Origin: Archilochus colubris
Taxonomy: Eukaryota > Chordata > Aves > Apodiformes > Trochilidae
Length of the DNA stretch: 64,000 nucleotides
Direction of reading: 5' to 3'
NCBI GenBank assembly: GCA_023079485.1
Contig: CM041086.1
Location: 12,966,401 to 13,030,400, forward strand
The notes under the pieces are model-generated. The model made no database searches and was not told where the DNA came from. It saw only the letters and a program-made list of their open reading frames with translations. A program made the position numbers and the translations under genes. Within the stretch, counting starts at the first letter, position 1; every line of letters starts with the position of its first letter. Below are positions 29,701-39,379 of the stretch, in pieces.

Positions 29701-32700
29701 AGAAACAGTGTGTTTCCACACCAGAAAACATCCCTTTAAGCCTAACAAGATACCTGGCCACAAAGTGATAAAGTATTCAATCACCAAATAACTGACCTCA
29801 AAACCATTCCTATTATAAAAGATAAAAAAAAAAGCATAATCTTTGTTGTTCTGTTGTGAACCTGAACATGTTACAGCAGCATTTTTTTCCCCAAGCATAA
29901 ACCTTGATCCAAACTGCCTGAAAAGGCCCAAAACCAACACCAGCCTCAGCCTTTATCACCCTAATCTTAATCAATCTGCCTAATCTGGGAGTTTCTCCAT
30001 CACTAAAGGTTACAATAGTACTATGTGCCAGGAGAATGACCACCTCCAAGGACCTCAGTAATAACTGCATTAAAAATGAAAGCATTAAAATGGAATCAAG
30101 TTTGGCAGGGCCACAAGAGACACCTGACTGTGCCCAGAGCACACAGAGAGCACCACCAGAGTTCCTGCAGTCTGAAATATGTGAACCAAATGTTAACAAC
30201 TCAGTGGGGTCAAAAGCATCTTCTTGAAAAGGAAGTGCAGAAAGGTATCAGTGCACACACTGCAACAGACACACCCAAGCTATAAACAAGCAAACTGTAC
30301 TTGCAAGCAATGAAAAGGTTCTGGAGAGAGGTCTTACCTGTTTATTTTTCAAGAAGTTCAATAAAGGAGTAGTCTTTTTAGCTAGGGAATATATAAAAGA
30401 AATGTAAACAGTTTGCCTTATTTAATACTGCAACACCAACAACAAAACCCTCTGTGAAATGAAATGAAATGAAATGAAATGAAATGAAATGAAATGAAAT
30501 GAAATGAAATGAAATGAAATGAAATGAAGGAGCCTTAAGGATTATCCAGTCCCTCTCCTCTCACACACTGCATCAAGTATTCCACCACCAGCTACCTCTG
30601 GACAATGGCAAATATTAGGATTTTATAAACTTCTTTAGGACACTTATATGACATCCAGTGCACCCATCTGTAGCAGGATATTCAGACTGCATTAGGCTTT
30701 TCCTGGATTCTTTCACTTGGAAAGAAGTCCCTGGAAGATGCTTAAAACCAAAGCATTTTTGTGGTATTTTACCTGACCACAAGACCTCTTAAACTTGTGC
30801 CTGCACAAAACATCACTGCTCACAGCATTCCACCTTAAACATCACTGGGAGGCAGCCCCACCACAGCCCTGTCTGGCTAATAAACCTCTGACCAGCAGTT
30901 TACAGCCACAAGGAAGGTTATCACAGAAAACTTAAACCCAGAGAAGAATACAGAGCAGAGAAGCAAAATGAAATGCAGTGATAAACACTAGCCTAAAGCT
31001 GTAACAAACACCAAGCTGACAGACAAAAGAATTCAGTCTCCTCAAGGTTGAGAGATCAGAGCTTCAAATTAGACCACATGCATCTCTCAGTGCTCTAGGA
31101 AAAGGTAAGTGCAGCACACAGATTTCCATACCAATCAGCTCTTTGTTTCTTGCCTCTATTTCCTCCAACAAAGTTTCAGGAGTGGAGGTTAATTTTTCAT
31201 CATCTGCACTGTAACTTTCCAAAAACTTCTTGTACTCTGGATCTACAGGGGAGGAAGAAAAAAGGGGAAAAAAAAATATTGTAGCAAGGAAAGAATTTGC
31301 ACTGCTCACTGCTGGAGGTCTGGGTGAGATTTAAGTCATGCTGTTCATGGGTCACCTTTTCATAAGCTCTCAAATGAGCTGCTGCATGATGCTTGTTTAG
31401 GGCAATCCTATTTAATAGATTTACAGCTGACAAAGCAGTGCTAATAAGCTTCACATGTAATTAAGCAAACATTCTATTGATAAACTACAGTGTCACAGTA
31501 AAAACATCTAATTCAAATTACTTCTAGGACTTTCAAGCCTACACGTGCAGAACAAAGGAGCAAGCTGTTATACCATCTTCAATAGTTCCAGTTTTGGCAT
31601 CCTTTTTCTTACTCTTCTTTTTTGCAGCTTTTTGGAAAGGTGCAAACTCAACTATGGCAGCATATTCCTGACCTGGTAAGAGGAGAGGGGAAAAATACAT
31701 TAAAATAGAGATGGAACAGACACAAAATAAGAGCATGTTGTCCATGTCTAAAGCAGGCAGTTAAGCCTCACAGGATGTGTGCAGTACCAGGAAGGACTAC
31801 TTGGGCAGCACAAAAACATTCTTGCATTGTGAAAGCCATCTAATAAGACAACATTTTAGAGAGAGCAGAATTCAAGACCTAAATACTCTCACTATGGTAA
31901 TAAAGCCATAACCTTGTTGCAGACTCACAACAAGAAGGCAACCCTAGAATTAAGGCTGCCTGTCACTGCCAGCTCAGCCACACCACACCATGAAACATCC
32001 TCAGCCTCCAGACTCTGCACTCATTGTGCAAGCACAAAAAAACATTTTAAGTAAATGCAACTGAGGCAAATCTCAATGTTGGGCAAAATACAAGAGTGTA
32101 GCACAGGCAGGCTTTAAAGTTCTCTCCTGACAAGAATGCCACATTTATGGCTGCATAAATCCCACTTTGCTGCTGGGTTTGGCAAACACTGTGTGCTGTC
32201 ACATTGTGACTGAGAAGATTCAGGTGTTACCACAGCCTGACAGGCAACACTCCTAAAGGAGGAGGAATCTCACGCACAGAGCTTTGTGTCACACACAACA
32301 CCTGGCTGGCTGAAATGCAAAAACTGCACTTGGTTCAAGGTGAAACCTTGGAATCCCTGGTTTGGGTTGGAGAGCACCTGAAGCATCATCCAGTTCCAAC
32401 CCCCTGCATGGGCAGGGACACCTCCCACCAGCCCAGGTTGCTCCAAGCTCCATACAACCTGGACCTGAACACTGCCAGGGATGGGGCAGCCACAGCTTCC
32501 CTGGGCAACCTGGGCCAGTGAAGAATTTCTTATTAATACCTAACAGGAATCTCTCCTCTTTCAGCCTGAAACCATTCTCCCTTGTCTTATCACTCCAGGC
32601 CCTTGGAAAAGTCCCTCTCCAGCTTTCCTGCAGCCCTTCAGGTACTAGAATGCTGCTATAAAGTCTCCCAAGTGCCTGCTGAAGCCAACAGGAAGGTTCT

Positions 32701-34127
32701 TGTTAAAGCATTTGATAAATAAGTAAATTTAAGGTCTATTGTTGAGACACAGCTTTTAGTGCCACTCAATGCAAGCAGTTTCAAAATGCAAAATTAAAAG
32801 AGATGTACTAAAAACTCAACTTGTATTTAGAAAAAAGGCAAGTGGAGTCTAAACGTTGGGATGTTTAACCAATTAATTAAACAAAATATTTGTTTCCTAC
32901 AGAGTACTGTCCCCAGAGAGCAGTCACTTTCATGACTTAAGACTGCAAGGAACAAGCTGCTCTTTTTACTGAGTCAAGATGACTCAGTTGTGAACTGGGA
33001 AAAGCAATAATCTGAATTAAAAACTGGCAAAGATAAAAAAGTCCCTGTGTTAGAAGCACACAGAACAGGTGAGAGAAGCAGCAGAGGGTGGCATCATTAT
33101 CCTCAGCTTCGTTTAGTTTGGAGAGTGAAACCAACTGCCCACTTCCACTCCTCAGACTTTACACTGGGCATGACAATGCAAGGATGCACCTCAGCAACGC
33201 AGGAGCTGCTTCCTGATACCACAACTGCCCCAACACACACTCCCACACTTCACTGGGTGTCACAACACACAAACACCAGAGAGAAACACACAGAATCAAT
33301 CCCCACTGCTTTCCACAAAGCGTGAGACATTCCCTTTCCCTTTGGGATACTGCCTGGCGTTGGTGTGAAGCACCGGAGCCCATCAGATGGGCAGTGTCAC
33401 CCCCACCCCCGGGGCACCGGGACAGACGGGGAGAGGCAACCGAGCGCCTTCACTCGCCTTTGTGATCCACGAAAACGTAGCCGTCAAAGCGGTCCCTGAA
33501 GAGGACGATGTCTTCCTGGTTTTTGAAGTTGATGTAGGCTCTGGAGAACATGTGAGGGTACAAGCTGCGGAGAGACGGGAGCAGAGTGTGACTGACCGGG
33601 CAGCGGCGGAGCCTCCCGGGGCCTCGCTGAGGAAACGGGGAGAGGGGGGACGGGGGGGTCTGGCGGCCCTACCTGGAGTCGTTGGCGAAGAACTCGAAGT
33701 AGTCGTGCTCGGGCAGGGGCTGGAGATGCTCCTCCAGCTGCTCCTTCGTCAGGCTGGGCGGCAGCCTCCGGATCACCACCTGCGGCGGGCACCGGCGTTA
33801 GGGCGGCCGCACACCGGGCACGGCCGCGCCTCCCGCCTCCCGCTTCCCGCAGCGGCCCCGGCTCCCCCCGCTCCCCTTCTCCTCCTCCTCCTCCATCTCC
33901 TTCTCCGCCGTGCGAGTCCCGTTACCCGGGGATGGCGCAGGCCTCACCTTGCTGAGCGTCTCCTTCTTGTCCTTAGGCCGCTCCAGGCGGTCGAGCTCGG
34001 CGCCGCCGGTCCTGCCATCGGTGCCGGCGGTGGCCCCGGTCCCGGTTCCAGTTCCCAGCGGTGTTCCCGGTGCAGCAGGCGGCCCCCGCCGCTCCTTGGG
34101 CCTGGCGTTCTCCTTGTCCTCCTTCAT
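26757..34127 (-). CDS. UPF3B: Regulator of nonsense transcripts 3B (UPF3B)
   Basis: Ten coding exons, minus strand: 33948-34127, 33673-33779, 33458-33564, 31574-31672, 31132-31242, 30338-30381, 29492-29680, 28845-28996, 27851-28163, 26757-26903. All phases agree and sum to 1449 nt, 482 residues plus stop (human 483). Start [12 protein letters not shown]. The RNP-like UPF2-binding domain (residues about 60-165) contains [22 protein letters not shown] and [10 protein letters not shown]. It is followed by [18 protein letters not shown] and a long charged region ([20 protein letters not shown]). The C-terminal exon holds the exon-junction-complex binding motif, [17 protein letters not shown] (residues about 436-452). 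UPF3B links the exon junction complex to UPF2/UPF1 in nonsense-mediated mRNA decay. Intron 3 needs a GC donor (AAAG/GCGAGT). Intron 9 has a weak donor GTGCTG. Confidence 0.96.
26904..27850 (-). other. UPF3B intron 9
   Basis: Intron before the last coding exon, with acceptor ATTTCAG. It contains a CR1 fragment (27318-27440) and a run of about 19 A (27644-27662). Confidence 0.7.
27318..27440 (+). mobile_element. CR1 LINE 3' fragment
   Basis: Sense CR1 tail: GGCTGGAGGAGGCTTTGAGT, CAAGGCAGGGAGGTTGGAGC, GATGATCTCTGCCAACC and ATCCTATGATT. Confidence 0.75.
30454..30528 (+). repeat. (TGAAA)n pentanucleotide microsatellite
   Basis: About 15 perfect copies of TGAAA. It lies in UPF3B intron 5, roughly 70 bp from the 44-nt exon 6 (30338-30381), on its upstream side in transcript terms. 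Confidence 0.98.
31673..33457 (-). other. UPF3B intron 3, GC-AG type
   Basis: 1.8 kb intron. The donor reads AAAG/GCGAGT and the acceptor TTACCAG. It contains an antisense CR1 copy. Confidence 0.8.
32345..32665 (-). mobile_element. CR1 LINE fragment, antisense
   Basis: On the plus strand it reads as reverse-complement CR1: TCATCCAGTTCCAACCCCCTGC, CAGCCCAGGTTGCTCCAAGC, CTGAACACTGCCAGGGATGG, CTGGGCAACCTGGGCCAGTG. The element is in the same orientation as UPF3B. Confidence 0.88.
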
Positions 34128-34253
34128 CCCGGGCCCCGGCACAGCGCCACCGGGCCCGCGCGCACATTGGCCGCCGCGCCTCTCGCGCGACTGCGCCTCA
34201 CGGGGCCACGAGACGCGCCCCAGGCCGAGCCCCCCCTGCCCCGGCCCCGCCGG

Positions 34254-34272
34254 ACTACAGCTCCCGGCATGC
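34254..34272 (+). promoter_or_regulatory. ZNF143 (STAF) type site, copy 1
   Basis: ACTACAGCTCCCGGCATGC matches the well-known vertebrate promoter motif ACTACAANTCCCAGCATGC bound by ZNF143/ZNF76. Midway between the two divergent genes. Confidence 0.7.
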
Positions 34273-34278
34273 ACCGGG

Positions 34279-34286
34279 ACTTCCGG
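34279..34286 (+). promoter_or_regulatory. ETS-family site between the ZNF143 sites
   Basis: ACTTCCGG is the reverse complement of CCGGAAGT, the GABPA/ELK consensus. ETS sites near ZNF143 motifs are common in nuclear-encoded mitochondrial gene promoters. Confidence 0.6.
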
Positions 34287-34305
34287 ACTACAGCTCCCGG
34301 CATGC
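34287..34305 (+). promoter_or_regulatory. ZNF143 (STAF) type site, copy 2
   Basis: Second exact copy of the 19-bp motif, 33 bp after the first and in the same orientation. The repeat may reflect a tandem duplication that also copied the TTCCGG/CCGCCGG flank. Confidence 0.7.
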
Positions 34306-34394
34306 CCTGTGTCCCGGCGGCGCGGGGCAGGCCGGGGAGCGCGGCGGAGCAGTGCAGTGGTACCGGCAGGGAGCCCGGAGCAGCAGCAGCGGGG

Positions 34395-35515
34395 ATGTGG
34401 TACGAGATCCTGCCCGGCATGGCCATCATGGGCATCTGCCTCAGCATCCCCGGCCTCTCCACCACCTTCATGCACCGCCTGTCCAACGGCGGCAAGGTCA
34501 GCGCGGGGCGGGGTCACCGGAACGCATGGGCCCCGCCTCTCCCCCCCCTTCTCTCCCCGGTGACCTCGGGGCTCCGCTTCCCCCCGCGGACCTCTCACCC
34601 CAGCCCCTTCTTCATCTTGGGCTCCCTTCCCTCTGCATCCCTTCCCCCTCTGCCTCCCCTGCCCTCAGGACCCCTTCCTGCTGAGATCCCTTTCCCCTTG
34701 GCACCCATCAGCTCCCCCGCCCCTTCCCTCACGACCCCCGAGGTGTCCCGGGGAGCCCCTTCCCGGGCTCCGTGTGTCTCCCGGGGAGCCCCTTCCCGGG
34801 CTCCGTGTCACCCCGCTCTGTGGTGCCCGCAGGAGAAGCGGATCGCCCGGTACCCGTTCCAGTGGGTGCTGATGGAGAGGGACCGGCGGATCTCGGGGGT
34901 CAACAAGTACTACGTCTCCAAGGCAGGTGCTCCGGGATTCACCGGGGCAGGGAATCGGGAGCCACGGGCTGCTCCTCCCAGCCCCCAGCTCTGGCCAGGG
35001 CTTCCCACAGCCTCTGAGCTGAGAACTGGGGGGACTGGGGGATCTGGGGGCTTTTTGGAGCTCGCTCGCAGCTGCCTTCTCTGGGAATGTGCATTTTAGT
35101 TTGTTTTTTTTTTAATTAGGACTTGGGTGTTGCAGAAGCAAACCTATATTAAGTCTTAACTCGATGGGGTACTGAGACATATCATATAAACAGTAATATT
35201 AGAAAGGTTGGACCAGATGATCATTGAGGTCCCTTCCAACCTGACATTCTAGGATTTTCAGCTATGCCTTCTTTTTTTTTTAAATTGGTTGGAAACAGAA
35301 GTGCTGAGGTACTAACAGGCTGACTCCTGTTCTTACCTGGGCTGTCAGAGTGGTTCCAGAGAATGTTCATCAATATGGTGATAGGTGCTTTATAAATATA
35401 AATATAAACATAAACATAAATATATATATTACATATATCTTGTATGGTAGCAGTGAGAATGGCAAAGATACAGCTGATTCTGTTTCTTTTTCAGGGTCTG
35501 GAGAACATCGACTAA
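34395..35515 (+). CDS. NDUFA1: NADH dehydrogenase 1 alpha subcomplex subunit 1 (MWFE)
   Basis: Three coding exons: 34395-34496, 34833-34922 and 35495-35515. They encode exactly 70 residues, the standard length. Exon 1 gives [17 protein letters not shown], a single membrane segment followed by the MHRLSNGGK matrix/intermembrane turn. Exon 2 gives [17 protein letters not shown], then [13 protein letters not shown]. Exon 3 gives GLENID and the stop. It is an accessory subunit of the inner-membrane arm of respiratory complex I. The exon 2 frame joins exon 3 only if the donor is AAG/GCAGGT, a GC-AG intron. A GT four bases further on would shift the frame and lose GLENID. A poly(A) signal AATAAA follows at 35568. 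Confidence 0.96.
34746..34808 (+). repeat. 33-bp tandem duplication in NDUFA1 intron 1
   Basis: The segment beginning TCCCGGGGAGCCCCTTCCCG occurs twice in direct succession with a period of 33 bp and is nearly identical. Confidence 0.85.
35200..35262 (+). mobile_element. CR1 LINE 3' tail
   Basis: GGTTGGACCAGATGATCATT, GAGGTCCCTTCCAACCTGAC and TTCTAGGATTTT: the terminal part of CR1, sense, in NDUFA1 intron 2. Confidence 0.9.
35391..35445 (+). repeat. AT-rich simple repeat
   Basis: Repeated ATAAATATAAACATAAAC units followed by (TA)n, in NDUFA1 intron 2. Confidence 0.8.
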
Positions 35516-35567
35516 GGTGGCAGCATTGGGAGACCCCCCATACCTATACAAAGTGATTTAACTCTTT

Positions 35568-35573
35568 AATAAA
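35568..35573 (+). terminator. Poly(A) signal of NDUFA1
   Basis: AATAAA 53 nt after the stop codon, followed by a T/GT-rich stretch (CTGTGTCTGTGTTGC). Confidence 0.85.
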
Positions 35574-35599
35574 GATGTGCACTTAATTCAACTCCTGTG

Positions 35600-36900
35600 T
35601 CTGTGTTGCTCGGGGGGGGTGGGGGGGGGGTTGACCCCAGCTGGATATTGGGTGCCCACCAAAACTGCTCTTACCACTCCACTCCTCAGCAATTATCATC
35701 ATAACCAGAACAGACTTGACTTGGGGAACTTAGTTTGATTTGTTACCAGTTAAATCAGAGTAGGGTAATGAGAAATAAAAACAAATCTTCAGCTACTTCC
35801 CTCCCTTCTTCCCTGGCTCAGCTTCATTTAACAATTTTTTCTACCTTCTCCACTCACAGTGCCCCAGGGGCAGAGGGAGCTGGGGTTGTGGTCTGTTCAT
35901 CTCACCTTGTCTCTGCTGCTCCTTCCTCCTCACACTCTTCTGCTCCAGCCCTGGATCCTTCCCTTGGGAAACAGTCCATGAGCTGCTCCAGCCATGGGTC
36001 CCTCCCACAGGGTGCAGTCCTTCAGGAACAGCCTGCTCCAGCCTGGCTCCCCTGTGGGGTCACCAGTCCTGCCAGCAAACCTGCTTCAGGATGGGCTCTT
36101 CTTCCCAGGAGTCTGCTCCAGCACAGGATTCCTGTGGGGTCTCAGCCTCCCTGAAGTACCCACAGCTCCCTGGAAGGAGGAGGATAGAGAGAAGTTTGCT
36201 TTCAGCTAGCAGGGAGTCCAACACACCTTTAGCAGCCTCCCAGGGGGGCATAAACCCACAATTGCTGGTGCTGCACTTGCTGAACTGTCTCACTTGAAGA
36301 TGTGAGGTTAAACCAGTTTACAGGTGATATTCTAACTGGGGCAACATCCCCTGAGAAGATGGAGGGAGTGGCAGCAATGGGATGGCAAGCACTGGATAAA
36401 GCAGAAACTGAAGATGTCAGGAGCCAAGTCAAGTGGTAAAATTGTGAGGTATTTGGTGGGTAGTGGGCAGTGCAGTGATTCCCCCAGGTGCTGTAAGGAA
36501 AACTGAAGAGCTGCAAATGCCCAAGTCAAGGGAGGAGAGAAGAAATTATTGGGAACCTTAGGATTTTGCAGGAAGCAAGTACTTGTGTTTTCTCTAATTT
36601 CCTGTCCCTTGTGCTCATGCCTACAGAAAGACAAACCCTGGGAGGCGGTGAAGTGACCAGGGAGATGTGGTCAAAACTCAGCTGAAGAATTAAAACTGCC
36701 ACTCACTGGGACCAGTACACCCCCCTGGCCCCATTGCAGCCAAACGGGTTTTTACTGGTCCTGCTGCTCCAAACTGGCCCTGATGGGCCAAAGGGACCTT
36801 TCTGCTGCTGGCGCTTGAAAAAAAGGAAAAAAAAAAAAAAAAAAGAAACCAGAACGGGAGGAATTTCCCCTCCCCAAGCCCCGGGGGATCCAGGAGCCCG
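35600..36900. other. Intergenic, NDUFA1 to AKAP14
   Basis: A G-homopolymer stretch lies at 35611-35630 and an A run at about 36823-36845. The rest is unique sequence; I see no gene or known repeat. Confidence 0.5.
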
Positions 36901-36915
36901 GCGCTCCCGTTGCCC

Positions 36916-36929
36916 GTTGCCATGGCAAC
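36916..36929 (+). promoter_or_regulatory. RFX X-box (perfect palindrome) at AKAP14
   Basis: GTTGCCATGGCAAC is a perfect inverted repeat and an ideal RFX-family X-box. It lies about 255 bp upstream of the AKAP14 start codon. A forkhead-like CAAACAAACA follows at 36932-36941. RFX plus FOXJ1 sites are the usual signature of motile-cilia genes, and AKAP14 is an axonemal protein. Confidence 0.75.
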
Positions 36930-37184
36930 GCCAAACAAACACTCCCGGGATCACCGAGTACCGGTGAGGTGACACAGGGACGGGGGCTGCTCTGGGCAGT
37001 GAGTGGAGCTGAGCAGAGGCCAAGAAGAGAGCAGGGGAGTCAGAGAGGGAAATGGGCCCAGAGCTCTTCCTGCTGTCTCTGGAGAATCCCTCTCCAGCTG
37101 GGCCTGAAGCTTCTCAACTGGGTCCAACTGTCTCGTGTGTTTGTGTGTTTCTGAAGGTGTAGACAACAGACGAGAGGGTGGAAA

Positions 37185-39379
37185 ATGCTGCCAGTGAGGA
37201 GCAAACCTCACATTCTGATGGAAAATGGGAGAAGCAGTACAGAGGAACATCTTCCAGAGCAAGAGGACAAAGAGAAAGGTAGGGTGTCTGCTCTATTTGC
37301 ATGTGTCAGGGTCCTCCCAGAAGGATTTATCAGGATTTTCTCTATTTTAGAAACCAAGAGTGTCATCAAAGATATTCAGTGGATCACAGGTGAAGACTTC
37401 ACAGTAGAGAGAGGAAAGGAGCAGATTGAGGAACTGATTTCTGTGAGTGACAATTTCACCCACTCAGTCAGGTCACACCTCACTGCTGAGGGGTGTGAAA
37501 AATGAAGAGAGCAGCACCACAGCTCCTTTTTAGGACCTCCCTCCAGTCACCTCTGCTAGAGAGGGAATTTCAGTGCCACCTTTCTGTCCTGCAGACATGG
37601 GAGGTTCACGAGAGCTGGCTTTACTGGTCAGAATTCCTTCGGGAAGAAGAACTGAAGGACAGCAAGAGGTACCACTACAGAGTGTGCTGGAGCATGCCAA
37701 CACGCAGGAAACCCATCCCACGAGCAACAGCAAGCATCTACTTTGTTATAGAGATCTCCAAAATTAAACCTGCTGTAAGCACTCAGAAACAGCATGCAGC
37801 AACCCTGGAAGGGACAGGAGTCTGGGGAGTTCCTGAGGCAGGGAAACACCAGGGCAGTGGAGAGACCAGCCAGGAGTCCCAGCTCTGAGGAGAGAGGCTG
37901 AAGAGGCCTGGGCATTGCCAGAGCAGGAAATGTAGACATGGGGAAACCAGCAATCAGTTGCTGAGGGGAGCAGAGCACAAAGCCAGAAGCTGGTTTGGTT
38001 TCCAAATTGTGAAGACTGGCAGAAACATTACAGGGAATCTGGCAGGATCCCACATCTGCTTTCCTGCTCATACAGCTTCCCATGCTAAGCAGCAGCAACT
38101 GCTTTGGGGAGCTGTAAGAAGGGCTGAGCAGGGGAAAGTTATGGAAGTTAGGGAGTGTAAAAGTGAGAAACCTTGTGGGTTGAGATAAAAATAGCTCAAT
38201 GATTAAAAAGAAAAAGAAATACAAAGGAAAATATAACCAGGAGAGAGAAACATAAAAACTAAGACAAGCAGTGCAATTTCCCACCACAAAGCAACCTGGT
38301 CCCCGAGCACTGTCTCCCCCAAATACCTCTTCCCTGGTTTTATTGCTGAGCATGGCACCTCATGGGCTGGGATGTCCCTTGGGTCACTTGGGCTCAGCTG
38401 TCCCTGCTCTGTCCCCTCCCACCTTCTTGTGCACCCCTGGTCACTGGCTGGGGGGTTGTGAGGAGCAGGAAAGGCCTGGGCTCTGGGTCAGCACTGCTCA
38501 GCAGTGACAGAACCAGCCCCGTGTTACCAACACTGTCCTCAGCACAAATCCAAACCACAGCCCCAGAGCAGCTACTACGAAGAAAATCAATCCTACTCAG
38601 CCAAAACCACCACAACAGCTCACAGACACAGGTCAGAAATCTTCTGTCTTAGCTCAAGCTTAAAATTCTACCCTCTGAGTCTTAGTCTTCATGAGCCACA
38701 CAGGAGCTTTTTTTATTCTCATCTGTATCAGAAATGTTGTGCAAGCACTCAGGTTATTTTTGAAGAAGTAGAGAGCAGCTCTCACCTAATTAGTGTCTGC
38801 TTTTTGAAGCCCTGTATGTGAACTCTGTCCTGTTTCTCCTCTCTCTCAGACCTCGCCTGTGGAGGTGTTCTTCACTCTGGAGTCCAGCAGGCTGATTCAC
38901 AGGTAAATGTAATTATTCTTCCACCACTAACACAACCTGGGAGCTTCTAGCAAGCTTTCCTATGCCAAAAAAACCCAAAACAAACAAACCCAAAAAACCA
39001 GAGAGGAGATTGATGTAAGGAAGCTTGCAGTGATAGCAGAGAGGTGGAGGAAGCTGTCAAAACCTTGCTATGCAAAACTTACCATGAGCTTCACTCCAAC
39101 ACACAGATGGACAGGCACCCCATGAGCTGTCTCCATAAAGCATTTTTCCTGGGATTACAGGTAGAGGTGGTGGTGTCTTTTTTCAGCACACAGGCTTGCC
39201 CTGTGAGTAACAGCCTGCTGGCCAAACTTGGATGCAATATTATTCTTTCCATCCACCCTCTTTTTATTCCATCCTCCAGGCCAGAACAGTGTCGGTTTAG
39301 AGAAAAGTGGCTTAAGGACATCATAGAAAATAAACTAATCCTCATGGAAAGATCTGCTCTCCAAAACAGCTCCAACTGA
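37185..39379 (+). CDS. AKAP14: A-kinase anchoring protein 14 (AKAP28-like)
   Basis: Five coding exons: 37185-37278, 37351-37442, 37595-37774, 38850-38902 and 39280-39379, 172 residues plus stop (human 197). Conserved parts are VIKDIQWITGEDFTVERGKEQ (human KNIKWMTHGEFTVEKGLKQ), the W-rich block WLYWSEFL to HYRVCWSMPTRR, IPRATASIYFVIEISKIKP and the C-terminal CRFREKWLKDIIE. In mammals this protein anchors PKA in airway cilia through an N-terminal amphipathic RII-binding helix. That helix is not visible here: exon 1 encodes MLPVRSKPHILMENG and an acidic stretch. The first exon and start codon are therefore the least certain part, with an alternative Met at residue 12. Intron 1 is only 72 nt. A 5' non-coding exon near the X-box at 36916 is likely. 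The gene is convergent with NKAP. Confidence 0.85.

Larger units (their letters stand above)
34128..34394. promoter_or_regulatory. Bidirectional promoter, UPF3B (-) / NDUFA1 (+)
   Basis: Only 267 bp separate the two start codons. The interval is CpG-rich, TATA-less and contains two identical 19-bp ZNF143-type sites with an ETS site between them. Mammals have RNF113A inserted here; this window does not. Confidence 0.85.

Noticed and set aside
33387..35099. 570-codon plus-strand open frame spanning UPF3B exons 1-3 and NDUFA1 exons 1-2
   Set aside because: It runs antisense to well-supported UPF3B exons and through NDUFA1 introns. Only short segments encode real protein (NDUFA1). The openness is due to GC richness.
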